From Ophiobolus disseminans (taxonomy: Eukaryota; Ascomycota; Dothideomycetes; Pleosporales; Phaeosphaeriaceae): 64,000 nt of DNA. Position numbers and translations under genes: made by a program. Positions 19,978-32,999 of the stretch are shown in pieces (position 1 is the stretch's first letter; each line of letters starts with the position of its first letter). The DNA is taken from NCBI GenBank assembly GCA_010093685.1, contig MU006223.1, positions 1,360,995 to 1,424,994 of the forward strand. The letters are read 5' to 3'. The notes under the pieces are model-generated. The model ran no database searches. It was not told the DNA's origin and worked only from the letters and a program-made list of their open reading frames with translations.

Positions 19978-21461
19978 ATGGACAGCCTGCCGCCCGAGTT
20001 GCATCATCAGCTGTGCGAATACCTCCCTCAGAAAGACCTGCCTAGCTATCGTCTCGTCAACAGGGTATTTTCAGACGTGGGAGCAGCCAGCCTCTTCAGA
20101 TTGATTACATTTTACGCTAACTTTGCTAGCTTCTTCCGCATCGAAACCCTGGCTTCCCATTCTGTCTTTCACAATTATCCGCACACGCTCGTTTGGGATA
20201 CAAACTTATGGGACATAGGTGCGGAAAGTTACAGTTGCAACAGGTACAGAGCCCGCGTCATGCGTGACAATCGGGATTTCCGCTCTCTGGGCATGCGTAC
20301 AGCAGATCCTTTGACGCCGAGGTATCTTCCAGAAGAAATCCTCAAACAAAAGTCCCAAGCCGAATTCGAACTAAGAGTACAAGAGGCGTACGCACTACAC
20401 CAAAAACGCATGAAGGAGGAGTCGACCATGCTGAAAGAACATCTGGTGACTTACAAACTCTCTGTGCTTTTGCGCCATTTCGTCAGTCTTGAACAGGTCA
20501 AGATCGTGAATGGAGTTTTCAAGCAACTCGAGTGGCTTGACGAACCCGACTATATCCCCAAGTCGTTGCCCCTCTCGCCTTATTGGGAGCCCGAGAACCC
20601 ACGATGTACTGGAAAAGAGTTGACTGCGAGGGGTGAAGGGATCTGGGACGACCGCCTCAAAAGCGAATTACCGGCTCTCATGCTTTACAGCAAATCATGT
20701 GTGCCCTTGGAGAAAATCTCAAACCCCTGGATGTCAATCATTTACTCTGGAAGTCTTTCGCCCACGACCTCCAGATTTCGCAGATAGCAAACCGATGTTG
20801 TAATATCACTACTCTGAGACTTGTCATACTTGTACGCACCGGACGCGACAGCGGCACACGAGATCACGCGCTCGAGTGTCGCAGTTTGATGAAGAACGGC
20901 GTCTTGAAGGACTTTATCGCCGCTTTGCCAAAACTCGATGATCTTACACTATGGTTCACATACAAATCCAACGAATACACTCCAGCGGTCGACCTTGCCG
21001 ATGTCGTACCGTCTGATCGAGCTGGTTTTCGTGAAATCAACTTTCAGCGCTTCGATACTTCTGAAGAACATTTCATGAAGCTCCTGCAAAGCAACGCCAC
21101 TACCCTGCGATATGTTGTCCTTGCCGACGTATATTTGGAACCAAGAGGTTCACGGGAAAAGATCTTCAACTTTGTTCGACAACGCCTCGATCTCACTCAC
21201 GCGCACTTCAACGGACACCTTTGCGATATTGTTCGACTAGATGCGAATCGAAACCCATGGGATTACTGGAACGGCATGGAGGATGGCTGGGACTTTAGTC
21301 ACTATTCTGATGACGAGGAAGGAGAGAGTGGTATGGAGCTCAGCAAGCGACTCGAAGAGTATTTGGTTAATGGCAAACCGATTCCTCCCATTCGCGAGAA
21401 CAAAATGGGTAACTTGATGGGACGCCCAGAATTGGTTACGGGGCATCTATGGAAAGGCTAA
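19978..21461 (+). CDS. F-box protein, frame interrupted once
   Basis: ATG 19978. An N-terminal F-box (SLPPELHHQLCEYLPQKDLPSYRLVNRVFSDVGA, about residues 3-37) is the Skp1-binding part of an SCF ubiquitin ligase. A long helical region without clear repeats follows and probably holds the target-binding surface. The first frame is sound to about ELPALML (20685). The natural continuation CALGENLKPLDVNHLLWKSF is one frame away, and that frame runs to TAA 21459-21461. Going from one frame to the other needs a net change of one base (loss of one or gain of two) near 20686-20690. I found no GT-AG intron that joins the frames without removing conserved-looking sequence. The target is unknown. It may be a pseudogene or reflect a sequence error. 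Confidence 0.75.
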
Positions 21462-22581
21462 TGTCAAGTTTGATCATAATCATATGAGATAAAATGTCAA
21501 CATGCGCTTCAAAGTTCAGCAACTCTATCATCGGTAATTTAGATATTGTATCGCAACATCCACAAAACAGCGACCCTTCTTTCTTTTCCTCCGCCCATCT
21601 ACTTCAACCACAACCCCCATTCTTCCTCGAGCCCCCACACCCCGGCAGGAAACCCAATGAAAAAAAATATCATTCGCGCACAACATCCCTTCAGTGCAAT
21701 AGGACGGACACAATGGCCGCCTCCCCAGTTCAGCCTCCTCTACACGCAGTGCAGATTGCAGCCAAGCCGAGAAAAGGTAACCTGGTTTCCAAAAATAGAG
21801 TAACGGATACAAGGCCGTAGCCAGGTTCAAAGGTGTTACCCTGAGAAAAAACAGATACTACATCTGGATCTAAGCCGGTTGGCAAAGAGAAGATGGAGAT
21901 GGAGGATGGGGGTGGGGAGTCAGGGGGTTATATAGGTGTGAAGGAGATTAGGCGGCGGTGGGTGCACGTGGGTGCACGTAATGGTGGAGGCCTGGGTGTG
22001 AGGTGGCTGGGGCGGAGTGGGAGGCTGAAGCGGTCACGTGATGCTGCTGCCTTGGTGGACTTGGGAATGGGGGCGTGTGATTCGAGCATGAGAATAAGCT
22101 AGGTACTACTAAGAGGGGCTGTGGGATTTGTGACTATGTGCGAGTCAAAGTTTGCATTGCAAGTGGTTGTCATGTTGTTTCGCGGCCGGGGCCTTGAAGA
22201 GCATTGAACGATCTCATGGTTACTTACGAGTTTATGGAGAAGAGGAAAGATGATATGAGTGGTTGTACATTAGTACATAGCGATGGCGTTCGAGGTGTGA
22301 TAGTATGCTAAGGTTATTTAGGTTAGTGGTTAGCAAGTGGTGGCTTTTGCGTGCATTACCCACCGCTTGTGAGTGCGCACTGATGGTGCACAATCTTGAG
22401 TCATCGCAGCGAGTTCGAATTTGAGATCCTCTGATGATTCATAGAAGCTGTGAATGTCATTGCATCATGAAGGTAATATGTTTTTATATACCGGCATCGA
22501 TTTGTTAATCGAGTATGCCAACCGCCACCAGCCCATCGCTTTGACCAAAAGCCCTGCTTCCAGGCACCTCTCGAAGCTCAC
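21462..22581. other. Intergenic between convergent genes, no gene supported
   Basis: This 1.1-kb stretch separates the F-box and GAD 3' ends. It is strand-asymmetric: C/T-rich on + near 21545-21660 and G-rich near 21890-22030. It has a TATATA at about 21930 and a repeated GGGTGCACGT at 21959-21979 containing CACGTG. Promoter-like signals between two 3' ends are odd; see findings. Confidence 0.5.
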
Positions 22582-24411
22582 TTAGCAGACAGCGTGAGTC
22601 TTACCAGTCTTACCCTGCAGACTGTGGTCCTCATCCTGGAATGGGTTGTTGCTCTTCTGAGCCTTCGAGAAGACGGGTGTGACGAGCGTCGAGCGGCGGC
22701 GCATAGCGTATTGGTGCCTATCAAATGTCAGCATAGTTATTCTTATGTCACGATCATTGGCTGCGACTCACTGCTTGTTCTCTTCGATCTTCTTCGCGTC
22801 AAGCGAATCCAGCGTCTGGATCGCGAGCCTGAAGTCAGCAATGAGCGCGTCGCAGCGAGACTTGGTGAAGTCCTCGCGCACGACGACGCGTAGCATCTTC
22901 ATCTTCTCTGAGTGCGGGGCCATAGTGTAAGCGGGTACGACCCAGCCGCGCTCACGGAGTTGATGGGCACTGCTCATGTTAGCGGCCACGCTAGACAATG
23001 GTTATGGTCAGAAATACTTACACAGCGAACTCGTCGTACTGCTTGCCCAGATCCTCATCCAAGCGTGCAGCCACGAGCGGCAATCCCTCGCCACCCTTCT
23101 GACTCATGATGATGAAACCCAAGCTCTCCAAGTTCGCACTCAGATAATCCGCCGTCCTCGTCAAGTTTAGCATTATTCTCCTGTATCCGCGCTTACCCAG
23201 GCGGATAAGCTGGTAGTACTGTCCGATGATCTGACTCGCGCCACGTGAGAAGTTGAGTGTGAATGACGCCTGATCCGCACCGAGGTAGTTGATGTTGAAG
23301 ACGAGTTCCTGCGGGAGGTACTTTGTGTCGCGCCACACGACCCAGCCGACACCAGGGTATACGAGACCGTACTTGTGGCCGGAGACGTTGATGGAGGTCA
23401 CCTTAGGTAGCCTGAAGTCCCAAAGCAGACCAGCTGCCAATAGTTAGTTTTATGTATTTCGCCAATATCTCCCGAAACTTACGATTCACGAAGGGAGCGA
23501 CGAAGCCACCGGATGCGGCGTCTACGTGGATATCCACATCGATGTTGCGCTCGATGAGGAGGTCGTTCATGGTCTTGATGTCTTCGTACTCTCCAGTGTA
23601 AGTGGTACCGAGAATTGCGCCTGGAAATGTCAGCATTCGCTCAAGCCATGAGATGAGTGAGCTTTACAGATGCCGATGGTGTTCTCATCACACAGATCAA
23701 CAGCCTCCTTGGGGTCGATGACATATCGCTCCGTAGTGCAATAGCTATACTTCTCCTCAACGTCGAAGTAGCGACACGCCTTTTCCCAGCAGACCTGCAC
23801 AGCCGAATTCATGACCATGTTCGGCTTGTCATACGGCTTGCCCTCTGCCTTGCGCTTGTTCTGCCACAGCTTCTTCATGGCGAGCACGCCGAGCATGATG
23901 GCTTCTGAGGAGCCGATTGTGGATGTGCCGATGGTATTGTCTTCCTCGCCGATCGGGGCGTTGAAGAGGCGGGCGATCATGGAGACGCAGCGGTTCTGGA
24001 TGTCGGCGCTGACGGGGTATTCTTCATAGTCGATGAAGTTCTTGGAGAATGCCTCACTTTGTGTGTCAGAGTCAGCGAGGTCGTGGAAAGGGATTGCGGG
24101 TATACGGACACCATGAGTTTCTCGGCTTCTTCCTCCATGTAGGTGGTGACGAACGACGCCAAGTTGAGCGTTGGTGTTCCATCGAGCGTGAGGTCGTCCT
24201 TGATCATGCGGTACGCGATCTGAGCAGGCATTTCTTTCTCAGGCATCTCGTGGCGGGGCAGATCCTCAGCGGCATATTTGCTGCCATACACCGTCGCGGT
24301 GTAGTCATCTGCGTCATCTTCTGGAGTGAGGTTGATACCGGGAGCAGTCTCAAACTGTGCCTTCGCATCTTCAACCTCCTTGGTGGTGGCAACACGGTTG
24401 ATGTGGACCAT
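22582..24411 (-). CDS. GAD1: Glutamate decarboxylase
   Basis: A PLP enzyme that converts L-glutamate to GABA and CO2 (cytosolic; GABA shunt, acid and oxidative stress). Six exons: 24411-24112, 24052-23668, 23620-23483, 23433-23022, 22969-22772 and 22717-22582. Introns are 47-59 bp, GT-AG. Signatures: GTSTIGSSEAIMLGVLAMK, NMVMNSAVQVCWEKA, DVDIHVDAASGGFVAPF (the Asp that contacts the cofactor) and SINVSGHKYG with the PLP-binding lysine. The C-terminus (HQYAMRRRSTLVTPVFSKAQ ... KTHAVC) has no obvious calmodulin-binding helix as in plants. Every catalytic motif is intact and the length (about 522 aa) is normal. Confidence 0.95.
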
Positions 24412-25860
24412 ATTGGCGATTTAAGCTCACACACAAGGTGCTGAGGTTCAATTGGGAAGTATGAAGAAGAGGGGAGGATGGATAGAGAAGAGAGGAGGAC
24501 GGAGCGAGGTAAGAGAAAGTGCCGGCTAGAAGCCACTGCTTTTATCACTCATCGATATCCCATGGCTTATGCTCCCAAACAGCGCGTCCAGCGCAGCAAA
24601 CGCAGCTACCCCACTACCACCAGCCCGCATGCAGACAGCTCCTGCAAGCCTGCGCACCTGTCCCGACCTTTGTACGTGTCACTGCGCGTCAATTGTGTGG
24701 CTAGATCCTCTGTCTCATATTCTTTCTTCTGCACGGCTTGAGGCTGGCCTGAGACGGCGTCGCTGCGTGTCTCTGGTCCTCGGCGCTCATTCGATCATCG
24801 TCATAGCGGAGGAAAGTCAAGCCTTTTAACCCGTCTCGAAAATGCTTGTGTGTCTTAGTTGCGTCCGTCGGCCCTTACACCGCCATCCGGCGCTTTTCCG
24901 AGTATAGGTCTTTGCTAACGAAGATGGGATGATGATGGTGGGGTGGCGGGGTAATCTCAGATTCCGAGTTGCAACTTCAAGACCACAAGGAGCTCAAGCT
25001 CTTTCTCATCAAATCCTTCGCCATTGAGTGAAACAGTAATACATCGATGCCAAATCACTATCTCAATCAACGTTTAACACCAGCTGCGCCTCGCCAACCC
25101 CAATATTCCCTCGCGCACCTAACGAGCCGCCCCTCACACTTCCCAACCCCATTCAAGTATCGCTCAGGTACACGTGTGGTCGCCATCCAACGCCCTACAT
25201 CGCCCGTGAACATCGATTGGTCATGTTGCCGCTCGAGCTGAAAGACAGAGCTGCGGGTAAGATGCGGCGCGAACCCTAAATATGCACGAGTAAGACCCCA
25301 AACGAGATAATGCTGCTGTGGCGCGCGTCGGCCTCATCAAGTCGGGCTGAAGCGCGATGCATGCTAAGAAAGCCTGGGGTCGTGGCGGTAAGACGGGGGA
25401 ATAGTGGCTGAAATGGAGGAGATCTGAACTCGATCTAGACAGGAATGGTCGCCTTGTTGATCGATGAACTATTAGGCGTGCCTCAGCCCTCATTCCCGCT
25501 TCCCCTCTTTTAGCAACGTTGATATCGTCCTGCATCGTATCAACATTCAGCGCACGACGTGTAGGTGCACAGAACTTCTTTCTTCGCGCCAAAAAGACAG
25601 CAAGGTGATATTGTGACGTGGTCAATTATTGCAATAAGTGCTGTGCACCTCCATGTTCTAACAAGCTGATTACCATAGTATTATTCGCTCTCTGAATTTG
25701 TTCAGGTCAACAGCGTCATACTGAGCATGATTCTCGTCAATAGGCCTTGTTGCACCAGGTGATGAGTCTTGTGACATTGCCTTCCATTAGTCCATCGGGT
25801 GTAATAGCATAACCCCCAATCAACGACATCCATCGTAATCCCAAAACCCGTCTCCCATCC
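24412..25860. other. Intergenic, no gene seen
   Basis: It holds the GAD promoter (just right of 24411) and the 3' flank of the Zn2Cys6 gene. No open frame here has recognisable motifs. Confidence 0.55.
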
Positions 25861-28602
25861 TCATATTATGTTTGCGATGCTGATTCGACTCGAACTTGAC
25901 GGCGTTGGATTCGGTGCCGGTGACGGTTTTACCGACGCTTGTGCTTCTGGTGCCAATTGCACCCTCTTGACGGGATTATGTTGTGCAGGATAGTAAGTCG
26001 CGGTCCTCGGCCTGTTCTCTTCTATCAGCTGCCTGATCATATGTTCGATTCGACCCCATTCATCCCACGCGCTAGCACTATGCTTTGGCGATATCGACAT
26101 GGGCCGTAAAGGTAATGCATCGCGCATCACTTCGTCTGGCCGATTCGAGCTAAGTGGAGATCGTTGCGACGATGTTGGCGATGCCATGCTGGCGCCGGTC
26201 CATACCCACGAGTGCTCGCTGCTACCCTGCGCATCGGCACTGACGTACGCTAGGATTTCTTCGTCGTGTTCTAGTTGTTGCGGGCTGCCACTGCCACTGC
26301 GTACACGATTCAGGAGTTGTTCCAGGAAGAAGATGGTGTATTTCCCACACTCGATATTGAGCCTTCGAGCATTCCCAATAGCGCTCGAAAGGTGCAAACA
26401 CATGAGCGCAGCATCATAGTCGCCGTGGAAGCAGAGGACAAGCATGCATCGCCAAAGGTGCAGGCATACCATGTTACTGGCTACCAAGGTGACCCTTGTC
26501 GGCCATGATTTGTCCGAGTCTGGTTTTGGTGGACTGTGTAAGATTCTTGATATGTACCTTGCCGTGTCTTGAGCTACCGCTATGCACCGACTAAGGGCTT
26601 CGGCTCGCTCTGGTGGATGACACGTAGGCGTTAGATTGCGCCTGTAGAGATGGAACTGGGCGGAAAGTAAAGTGAAGAGCGGAGGTATTGCTGTGGTATC
26701 GAGGGCAGCCCCAGATCCGCCGCGGTAAGCGTCTGGCATGAGCATGGCTTTCGTCCGAAACTGTTCGTCCAAATTTTGGAGAACTTGTGGATGGACGACG
26801 CTAGACTTGAGAGCTTGGTAGAGTGTGGTATACAGTCTCGTTATGTGGATGACCGCAAGGGAACCAATGCACGGCGTGCTATTGGAAGAAGAACGGTAAT
26901 GGCCTTGCTGCTGTATGTATCGGTCTTCAATGGCGGAAGGAAGCGGAGTCTCGCAGTCTTCTTCGTGAATCAGCATGGGGCGGTGTGAATCGAGTGAGGT
27001 AATTCTGTGCAAGTCAGCGATTGTATCGAACCGGGAAATGCTGTGCATTACCTGTCTCGCGCGTATAATGCCCACCACAGCCTGCGCCTAATTTCGCTGT
27101 CCACCGCTGAGCTGACGTCATTCTCGCAATGGATGTTCAGCTCCTGTGCGGCTCTAACAGCAGACCCCAGCCACAACGAGCCCACTGATCTCCAGTTGTG
27201 CTCTCCAGCAAAGATGCTCAGCAGGAATGCCGCCTGAACATGTCCAGTTGAGATGTTTTGCGACCATGGCATCAGGCTTTGGCTTGCAGTTTCGAAGTAT
27301 GATACTCCTTTGCGCTTGGATATGTCACCGCCGTGGTGAGTTTCCTCATGCCGCAAGCTGCCGCAAGCCAAAACCGCGAAAAAGAGCGCTAGCCACTCTC
27401 GCGGCTTGCCTTTCAAGCTTCCTTCCACGTATGCTTCGTCCACTGCGCGCTGAAACATCGGCCAGTGTAAAATCGGGTACCATTCGTGTACAGAGTCAAG
27501 GTATGACCGCGAAAGCTGCGCAAAAGCTGCCCTTGGAGGGAGTTCGGGTAATGCAGATCCAGATGGCACAGGGGAGGAGGCGACTTGGTCAGGGATGTTA
27601 TAGATACCCTGTGAATAGGCCCGGATATTGTCACGGACATGATCAAAGTCCCTCATGATGGGTGCAGCAATCCGGCATGTTATCGGTGCTGGCCCAAGCT
27701 GCACCTCAGAACGCCGACGCTTTGCATCCATGCGTTCTGGCTCTCCGCCATCTTCAGTCGTCGCTTTTGTGCGCAGGTGTGAATTCAACTGAGTCAGTTC
27801 GGCAATCTGGCTCTGAAGGTCTTGGACCTGCCTGGAAAAAGTGTCAGCAATGCTTCTCTCTTCTCAGTGTGGCGCCGTACTTGATGGAAGACATGCGTCG
27901 ATTCGTCTCCTTGGTGAATTGACATTTGTGATTGCGACTCGAGCACTCTGAGCAGGCTGAAGTTTCAGTGGCATCACACTAGACCGAGTCAGTATTTACC
28001 CATTGGAATTATACCCATTCGGCGCTTTTCTCAGTGCGTAAACCCGTGACGGTCCTCAGGATCATCCACTAGGATACAGTTCGATCCAAAGAGGCATGTT
28101 GTTGGTCGAGCCAGCCCATATCCCTCAGAGAATCTCTCCAGACAGTCAGCGAAAGACTGTCGTGCCTCCGCCGGTGATGCTATGTACCGATACGCCTGAG
28201 CGCGTGGCCTTGTTGGACGGCTGCCCAGGGGTCTCAGAGGAGAGTGCCACGTACCTTGACTTTTCGCTCTCTGCAGGCGTCGCAGGATGGGTCCTTCCTG
28301 CGTTGCCTGTAAGCCCTTTTCTGAGCGTTGAGACTAGCCGACGAGATTTGAGTGGGAGACATCATCATGCCCGAGCCATCATGATTGTGGATCTCGGGAA
28401 GACTCCCAGAACCGGTGCTGGGAGAGGTCGAGTGGCTGTATGAATTCGACGAGTAGCCTGGGGACCTAGAGCCTGTCAGGGAGAGGCTGGGGGCAGCGAG
28501 AGTAGTTGTGCGAACAGATGGTGGCGCATTGGAGAAGGGGTTTGGCGGCGGTATCATGGTTCGTGGGGATCCTCCTAGTGATTTCGGTGGAGATGTTGGC
28601 AT
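25861..28602 (-). CDS. Zn2Cys6 fungal-specific transcription factor
   Basis: Four exons: 28602-28255, 27978-27881, 27831-27052 and 27004-25861. After a serine- and proline-rich N-terminus comes KRAYRQRRKDPSCDACRERKVK, then CDATETSACSECSSRNHKCQ. The six zinc-binding cysteines are split by the first intron after the KVK residues. Next is a coiled-coil linker (QVQDLQSQIAELTQLNSHL) and the fungal_trans domain (SYLDSVHEWYPILHWPMF ... WLGSAVRAAQELNIHCE ... IRRRLWWALYARDRITSLDSHRPMLI). The C-terminus is disordered. The protein would act in the nucleus as a DNA-binding regulator; targets cannot be deduced. The first intron is 276 bp, far longer than the 47-49 bp of the other two. Confidence 0.9.
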
Positions 28603-31600
28603 TTTCTTAATGTTTGAGGTGAGCCACCTCTAGGTTATACTTTGAGTGTATAGTGCTGGACAGTGTTGGGCGAAGGCGTTTGGTACAGCTGCTGTATGGA
28701 ACAAGAGAGTTGTATTCGGCAGTAACCGAGTGCCACACAGTCTGGAGTGCAGCCGGGGGATGAGCTATGCCAGGTTGGACCTAATGTTAATACCCAACAA
28801 CGGCATCCACCCGGTAGGCTTGCGGAAGGGGGAAGGGCAGGAGCAAGATGTGCGTCGACTAAAGCCGTGTAGTAGCCGAGAACGCACCCGGCCGTGAGAG
28901 TTGTCCTAGTACAAAATGTCGGGTATCGTGGAGGAAGCGCAGATGTCGGGTGCTCCGTGTCGCTTGAGCAGTTCTTGCCAACCAACCACTGGTGAGCTGG
29001 CCAAGGTCTCGCGAGCGTAAGCTGAAAGAATGCACCGAACTCGCATCCAGGATCCGACAGGACCAGTGAGAATCCTAAAGACAATGGCGGTCCGTTCCAA
29101 ACTTGGTTTTAGAAGCAGACAGAACCAACGACAGGCAAAGCGCCTATGGACCAAAAGAAATATGAAGATCCCGGCGATTGAATGTGGGACGACAGAGAAA
29201 CTTACAAAAAGGTCAAGGGTGTCTTGTGGATTGGATCTCCTAGGAGCAACGCCGCGGCGGTGATCAGCTCAAATCCCGATGGCAGTAAAAGGTTTCTGTC
29301 CGGCGCACGCTTGTGGGAGGGTACAAACACGGAGCTTCGTCGCCACCATACCTTTCGATATCGGACGGGTGCTATGAGCAACACAAGGTATTAGCGAGTA
29401 ACCCTGCTCCGCGGCACGTGTCCCTTTGCTATGGTCGCCGTATTGGGATCAACATCCGTCTACGAGTATAGGCTCAGGCATGTCAATTCAGGGCAAATGG
29501 TTAAGTTGACTTGAAACTGCTGGTCGGTAGACTAGAGAGAAATTGAGTATGTACATGATGTACATCGGATGTGGCAGAGCTTGTTGTGGGTAGGCAGCGC
29601 CACAAGTGCCTTGCGAAGCGTACTATTTGCCTCCTGTCATACGGATGGGCCGATAGGTGTCATGCACAGCAGCGTACTTGTGTTTCGTGATTACAGCCCA
29701 ATTCTTCCGAAATGCACGTTGAGGAAGATGCCCTGACATTGAGGAACGTGCGAGACGGATAGTCTAGTTACCAACTAAAAGCCCGGGCTGATAGCTCCGT
29801 AATGATGTCGGATGCAGATCCGTAGGCGTACTTGGCCTCGAGAAGAAGATCATTACCCAACTCCGCTGACAACCCTAGTCAGTAAGCTTCATCTGTACTT
29901 CACTCGCGCCTGAATGTACGGAAATCGAAGACATCGAGACACATGATCCCCAAAGAAGTCCTGAGGAAGACGGATTTGGTGGCGAGCAGGGACAGGGGTT
30001 GCCTGCGAATTACGGAAGTTCTCTTGCAGCCTCGCTAACGCCTGTGGCCGTGGCAAGAGCACGGCTGGCGCCTGCAGCACGAGGTTCCCTCGGTTGAAGT
30101 GGTCAATAGCTAGGGCTAGATGAGACGATGGTGGGCGAGGCGCTGGTTTCTCACCCACGCTACCTGAACAAGCAGGACCGTCATAGTGGACCACTACCGA
30201 AGGCGCATAAGCTTCAACCTATGGTAGACATCGCGCGACCTGCGTACCCGCAATACTTGAGCAGCAAATTTTCGGAGTGCGGCGAGCCACAGCCGCGCAG
30301 TTACCGTGACTGTTCCGATTTGCTGGGGCATTCGCAGTGCATGGAGGCGAAATGTCATTTGGAGAGAAGATGCTCAAATCTGCCAAGCGGCCGCACGCAT
30401 CCCATGTCTGGCACCTGACTCGAATCTTTTGACCAACCGTTTCCCGAATAGCAGTCTTTCCAACGGAACAACCAGCCAGCCAAATCAAAAAGGAGTTGTG
30501 ACACCCTTGTTGGCGCCGTCAACCAGTGTGGCACCGCTGGAAAACGTGGTTTCCCCACGCTGTAGCTTGCGTGTATCCGTGCCCTTCCCGGAAGACCCAC
30601 CGCGAGGGCTCGAAGAATGTCCAGCGCTTCTAGCCTGTAGCTTCTTCTAGCCACGGCCGTCCTTGGCACCGATTCAACTCAAGGTCGCCGCCGCAGATTA
30701 AGTGACACGGGCGCCGACGTACCCAAAATCCAGGTCGACCTCAGGAAAAGCACGTTTTCAACTGCCGAAACGATTGTCTAGACCCAAGGATGATATCCGC
30801 CATAGGCCCTGACAGCTGGCTAAGACCCACACGCGGATCTGGTGCCTTTCGAAATCTTGCGCCGTCGAATCGGAGATGTCTGTCCTTGCTCTCATGCCAA
30901 GGTAAGATTTCCGCACGAGCGGGCGACCGAGCGTTGAATGGTGTAACAATCGGTCGAGAAAGATCTGCCTGGTAGTCTTGGTGCGCAGAACTTGACCTCA
31001 TGGCATGGGCAGTCCCGAAACTATCTCGATGACAGTCGAACTTACGACGTAGGTACCATGTATTATTGGCATCTTGTACCCCTTTGCTTCTGTCGCGTGG
31101 ACGTGGATGCACAAGACGTGACATCCGACATCTGCCACCAAATATCGATTCGATGCTGTGTCGCCTTTGCGGTGCCAAAAACAGTTGCAAGATCTACATC
31201 CCTGATCGCGCATGATTGCGTGGCCTTAGCGGGTCGGCAGCTTCCGTTCGGCGAGACAACCGATGGGGTTCGAGAAAAGTCGGGCCTTGAGAGCCTGAGA
31301 TGTTTCCACATTTTCAGTTCCATCCGCCCACCAGCAAGCCAGGCATGAGTTTATCCCTGGCTAATGCGGGATAGAATCATCGAACCGGGTCGACTCCTTG
31401 CCTGTCCGATAAGACGCCGTTGGAGACATGCACGCACGACGATCATCTCGCCTGGCCGTTTCCAACAGCGAGAGATCGGCATGTACATAATCCCAATGGA
31501 TCTCACAGAGCCGTATTCTTGCTTTTGGCGAGATGAAGACTTGTTGTTGACGGGCAGGCGGATGTGGACGCAATCTGAAGTCGCCGTGGTGCTCAGTGGC

Positions 31601-32999
31601 AAAGATGAAGATCGCAACCGTTTCGGGCTCGGTAGTTCGCAACGGCTGAAACGACACAACGAAAGCGTCGCAATAGTAGATAGATCTACGTACCGCTATC
31701 AGGAACATGGCGAAAGGATGTGCATCTGAAGTTGCTTGCGGTTTAAGCTATGTGGCGGACTTTGAATGTGCGGCGGTAGACCTGTGCTTTCCTGCGAAAG
31801 AACCAATGACGTCCGAACTAACACCGGAAGAAGCCGTGTCAATCACTTCGACGCCTCAACTGTGTGGCGGTCGCGCTATGCAAACGCTACAACGGAGGAC
31901 TGTGTTCCACGCCCTGTAAGGAGAGACATGTCTTACACGCAGGCCGCCATTGTGCGATCTACCGACATGGCGGCTTTTGGAAATCCACCAACCTTAACGC
32001 GACCTCCAGAAAACACCACCAGATCGCCACGGCTGCAGTATTGGAGTTTTCTCCTAGAGTTGAGAATTACGGTAGCCACATTGCCACAGCTCATCTTTGT
32101 TGCATGGACTAACAATGCATGCAACCACTATATGCCGCCATAACCACGTACCACGGTCCACGATGCTTACCCAGGTGGTGAGTCAATGCAACTAGAACTG
32201 CTAGATCATCACATCATGAGATCAGCTCAGGTTGAACAGGTCCAGCAGCAGCAGATTCCCACAGGTAAGATAATCAATACATCACCATCTGGGTCAAGGT
32301 GAAGTGCAGGAAGCAAACGCGATTACCCTCAAAGCCCAAGACCAGTACATAAACACCAAGCTCGTATCCTCATTCAAAGAGCAGAGACTTAAACTACATT
32401 GCACCTCAACCTTCCGAACACACAAGCAGGCAACCTTTCATTCTGCCACATCAACTCCCCACGACACCATGTTGAATCACACAGAACCCACGACAAGAAC
32501 TCCAAACTACGTACCTTCCAAAAGGCAATCCAACAAACCACCAACTACAAAAGCCAACCGCCAAAATCTACGCCACAAGCAAATCTTCATTCCAGCGTCC
32601 CTTACAGCCCTCCAGTCCCCTTCAAGCCACCTCAACCCGCGAACTACCTCGAAATCACACACCTCAAAACCACACGTCTCCTTTTCTAGCAGTGACGTCT
32701 GAAAAACACGCTTAATCGCGTTTGCGCGTACTCCCGATAGGAAAATAGATGGAATGTGAATGAATAAAAGCAGAGACTCTGGCCAGATGGGTAACGGGGA
32801 GAGGGACAAGGGTAGGATGTGGGAAGAAGGGTAGATGTGGAGATGGACGGATGGTAAGCTTAACGTGCATAAATGCAGGAAAGCGAGTAGTTTAATTCAA
32901 ATTTCATAGCTTAGGAAGAGAAAAAGAATCATATGTCTGCATCCCTATATGCGCTCTGCGCTCATAATAATACCCGGAACTCCATTCCTACCTCTAAGC
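28603..32999. other. 4.4-kb region with no supported gene
   Basis: Many short frames are present on both strands, but none shows a domain, a consistent splice pattern or a likely partner. I see no transposase, reverse transcriptase, inverted terminal repeat or strong A/T enrichment that would mark a RIP-destroyed element. Part is promoter for the Zn2Cys6 gene (right of 28602) and 3' flank of NRDE2. From about 32300 to 32700 the + strand is rich in A and C. Non-coding transcripts or an unrecognised gene remain possible. Confidence 0.5.

Noticed and set aside
20633..20712. 80-bp intron (GTGAAG..AG) to reconcile the F-box frames
   Set aside because: Phase fits, but it deletes sequence that looks coding and the donor is weak; frameshift is simpler. 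Left open for RNA data.
21494..21820. Short gene on + starting MAASPVQPPLHAVQ (21713) after a C/T-rich leader
   Set aside because: Only about 20 convincing codons before a possible GTAACC donor and no identifiable second exon.
22320..22440. tRNA-like stretch (TAGTGGTTAGC and GAGTTCGAATTTGAG)
   Set aside because: The A- and B-box-like words are present, but acceptor and T stems do not pair.
31370..31400. Minus-strand GGTTCGAT B-box-like word
   Set aside because: No T stem, A box or acceptor stem at the right distance.
32304..32702. 132-aa plus-strand frame rich in Thr, Ser, Asn and Pro
   Set aside because: Reflects A/C-rich composition; overlapping frames are similarly open.
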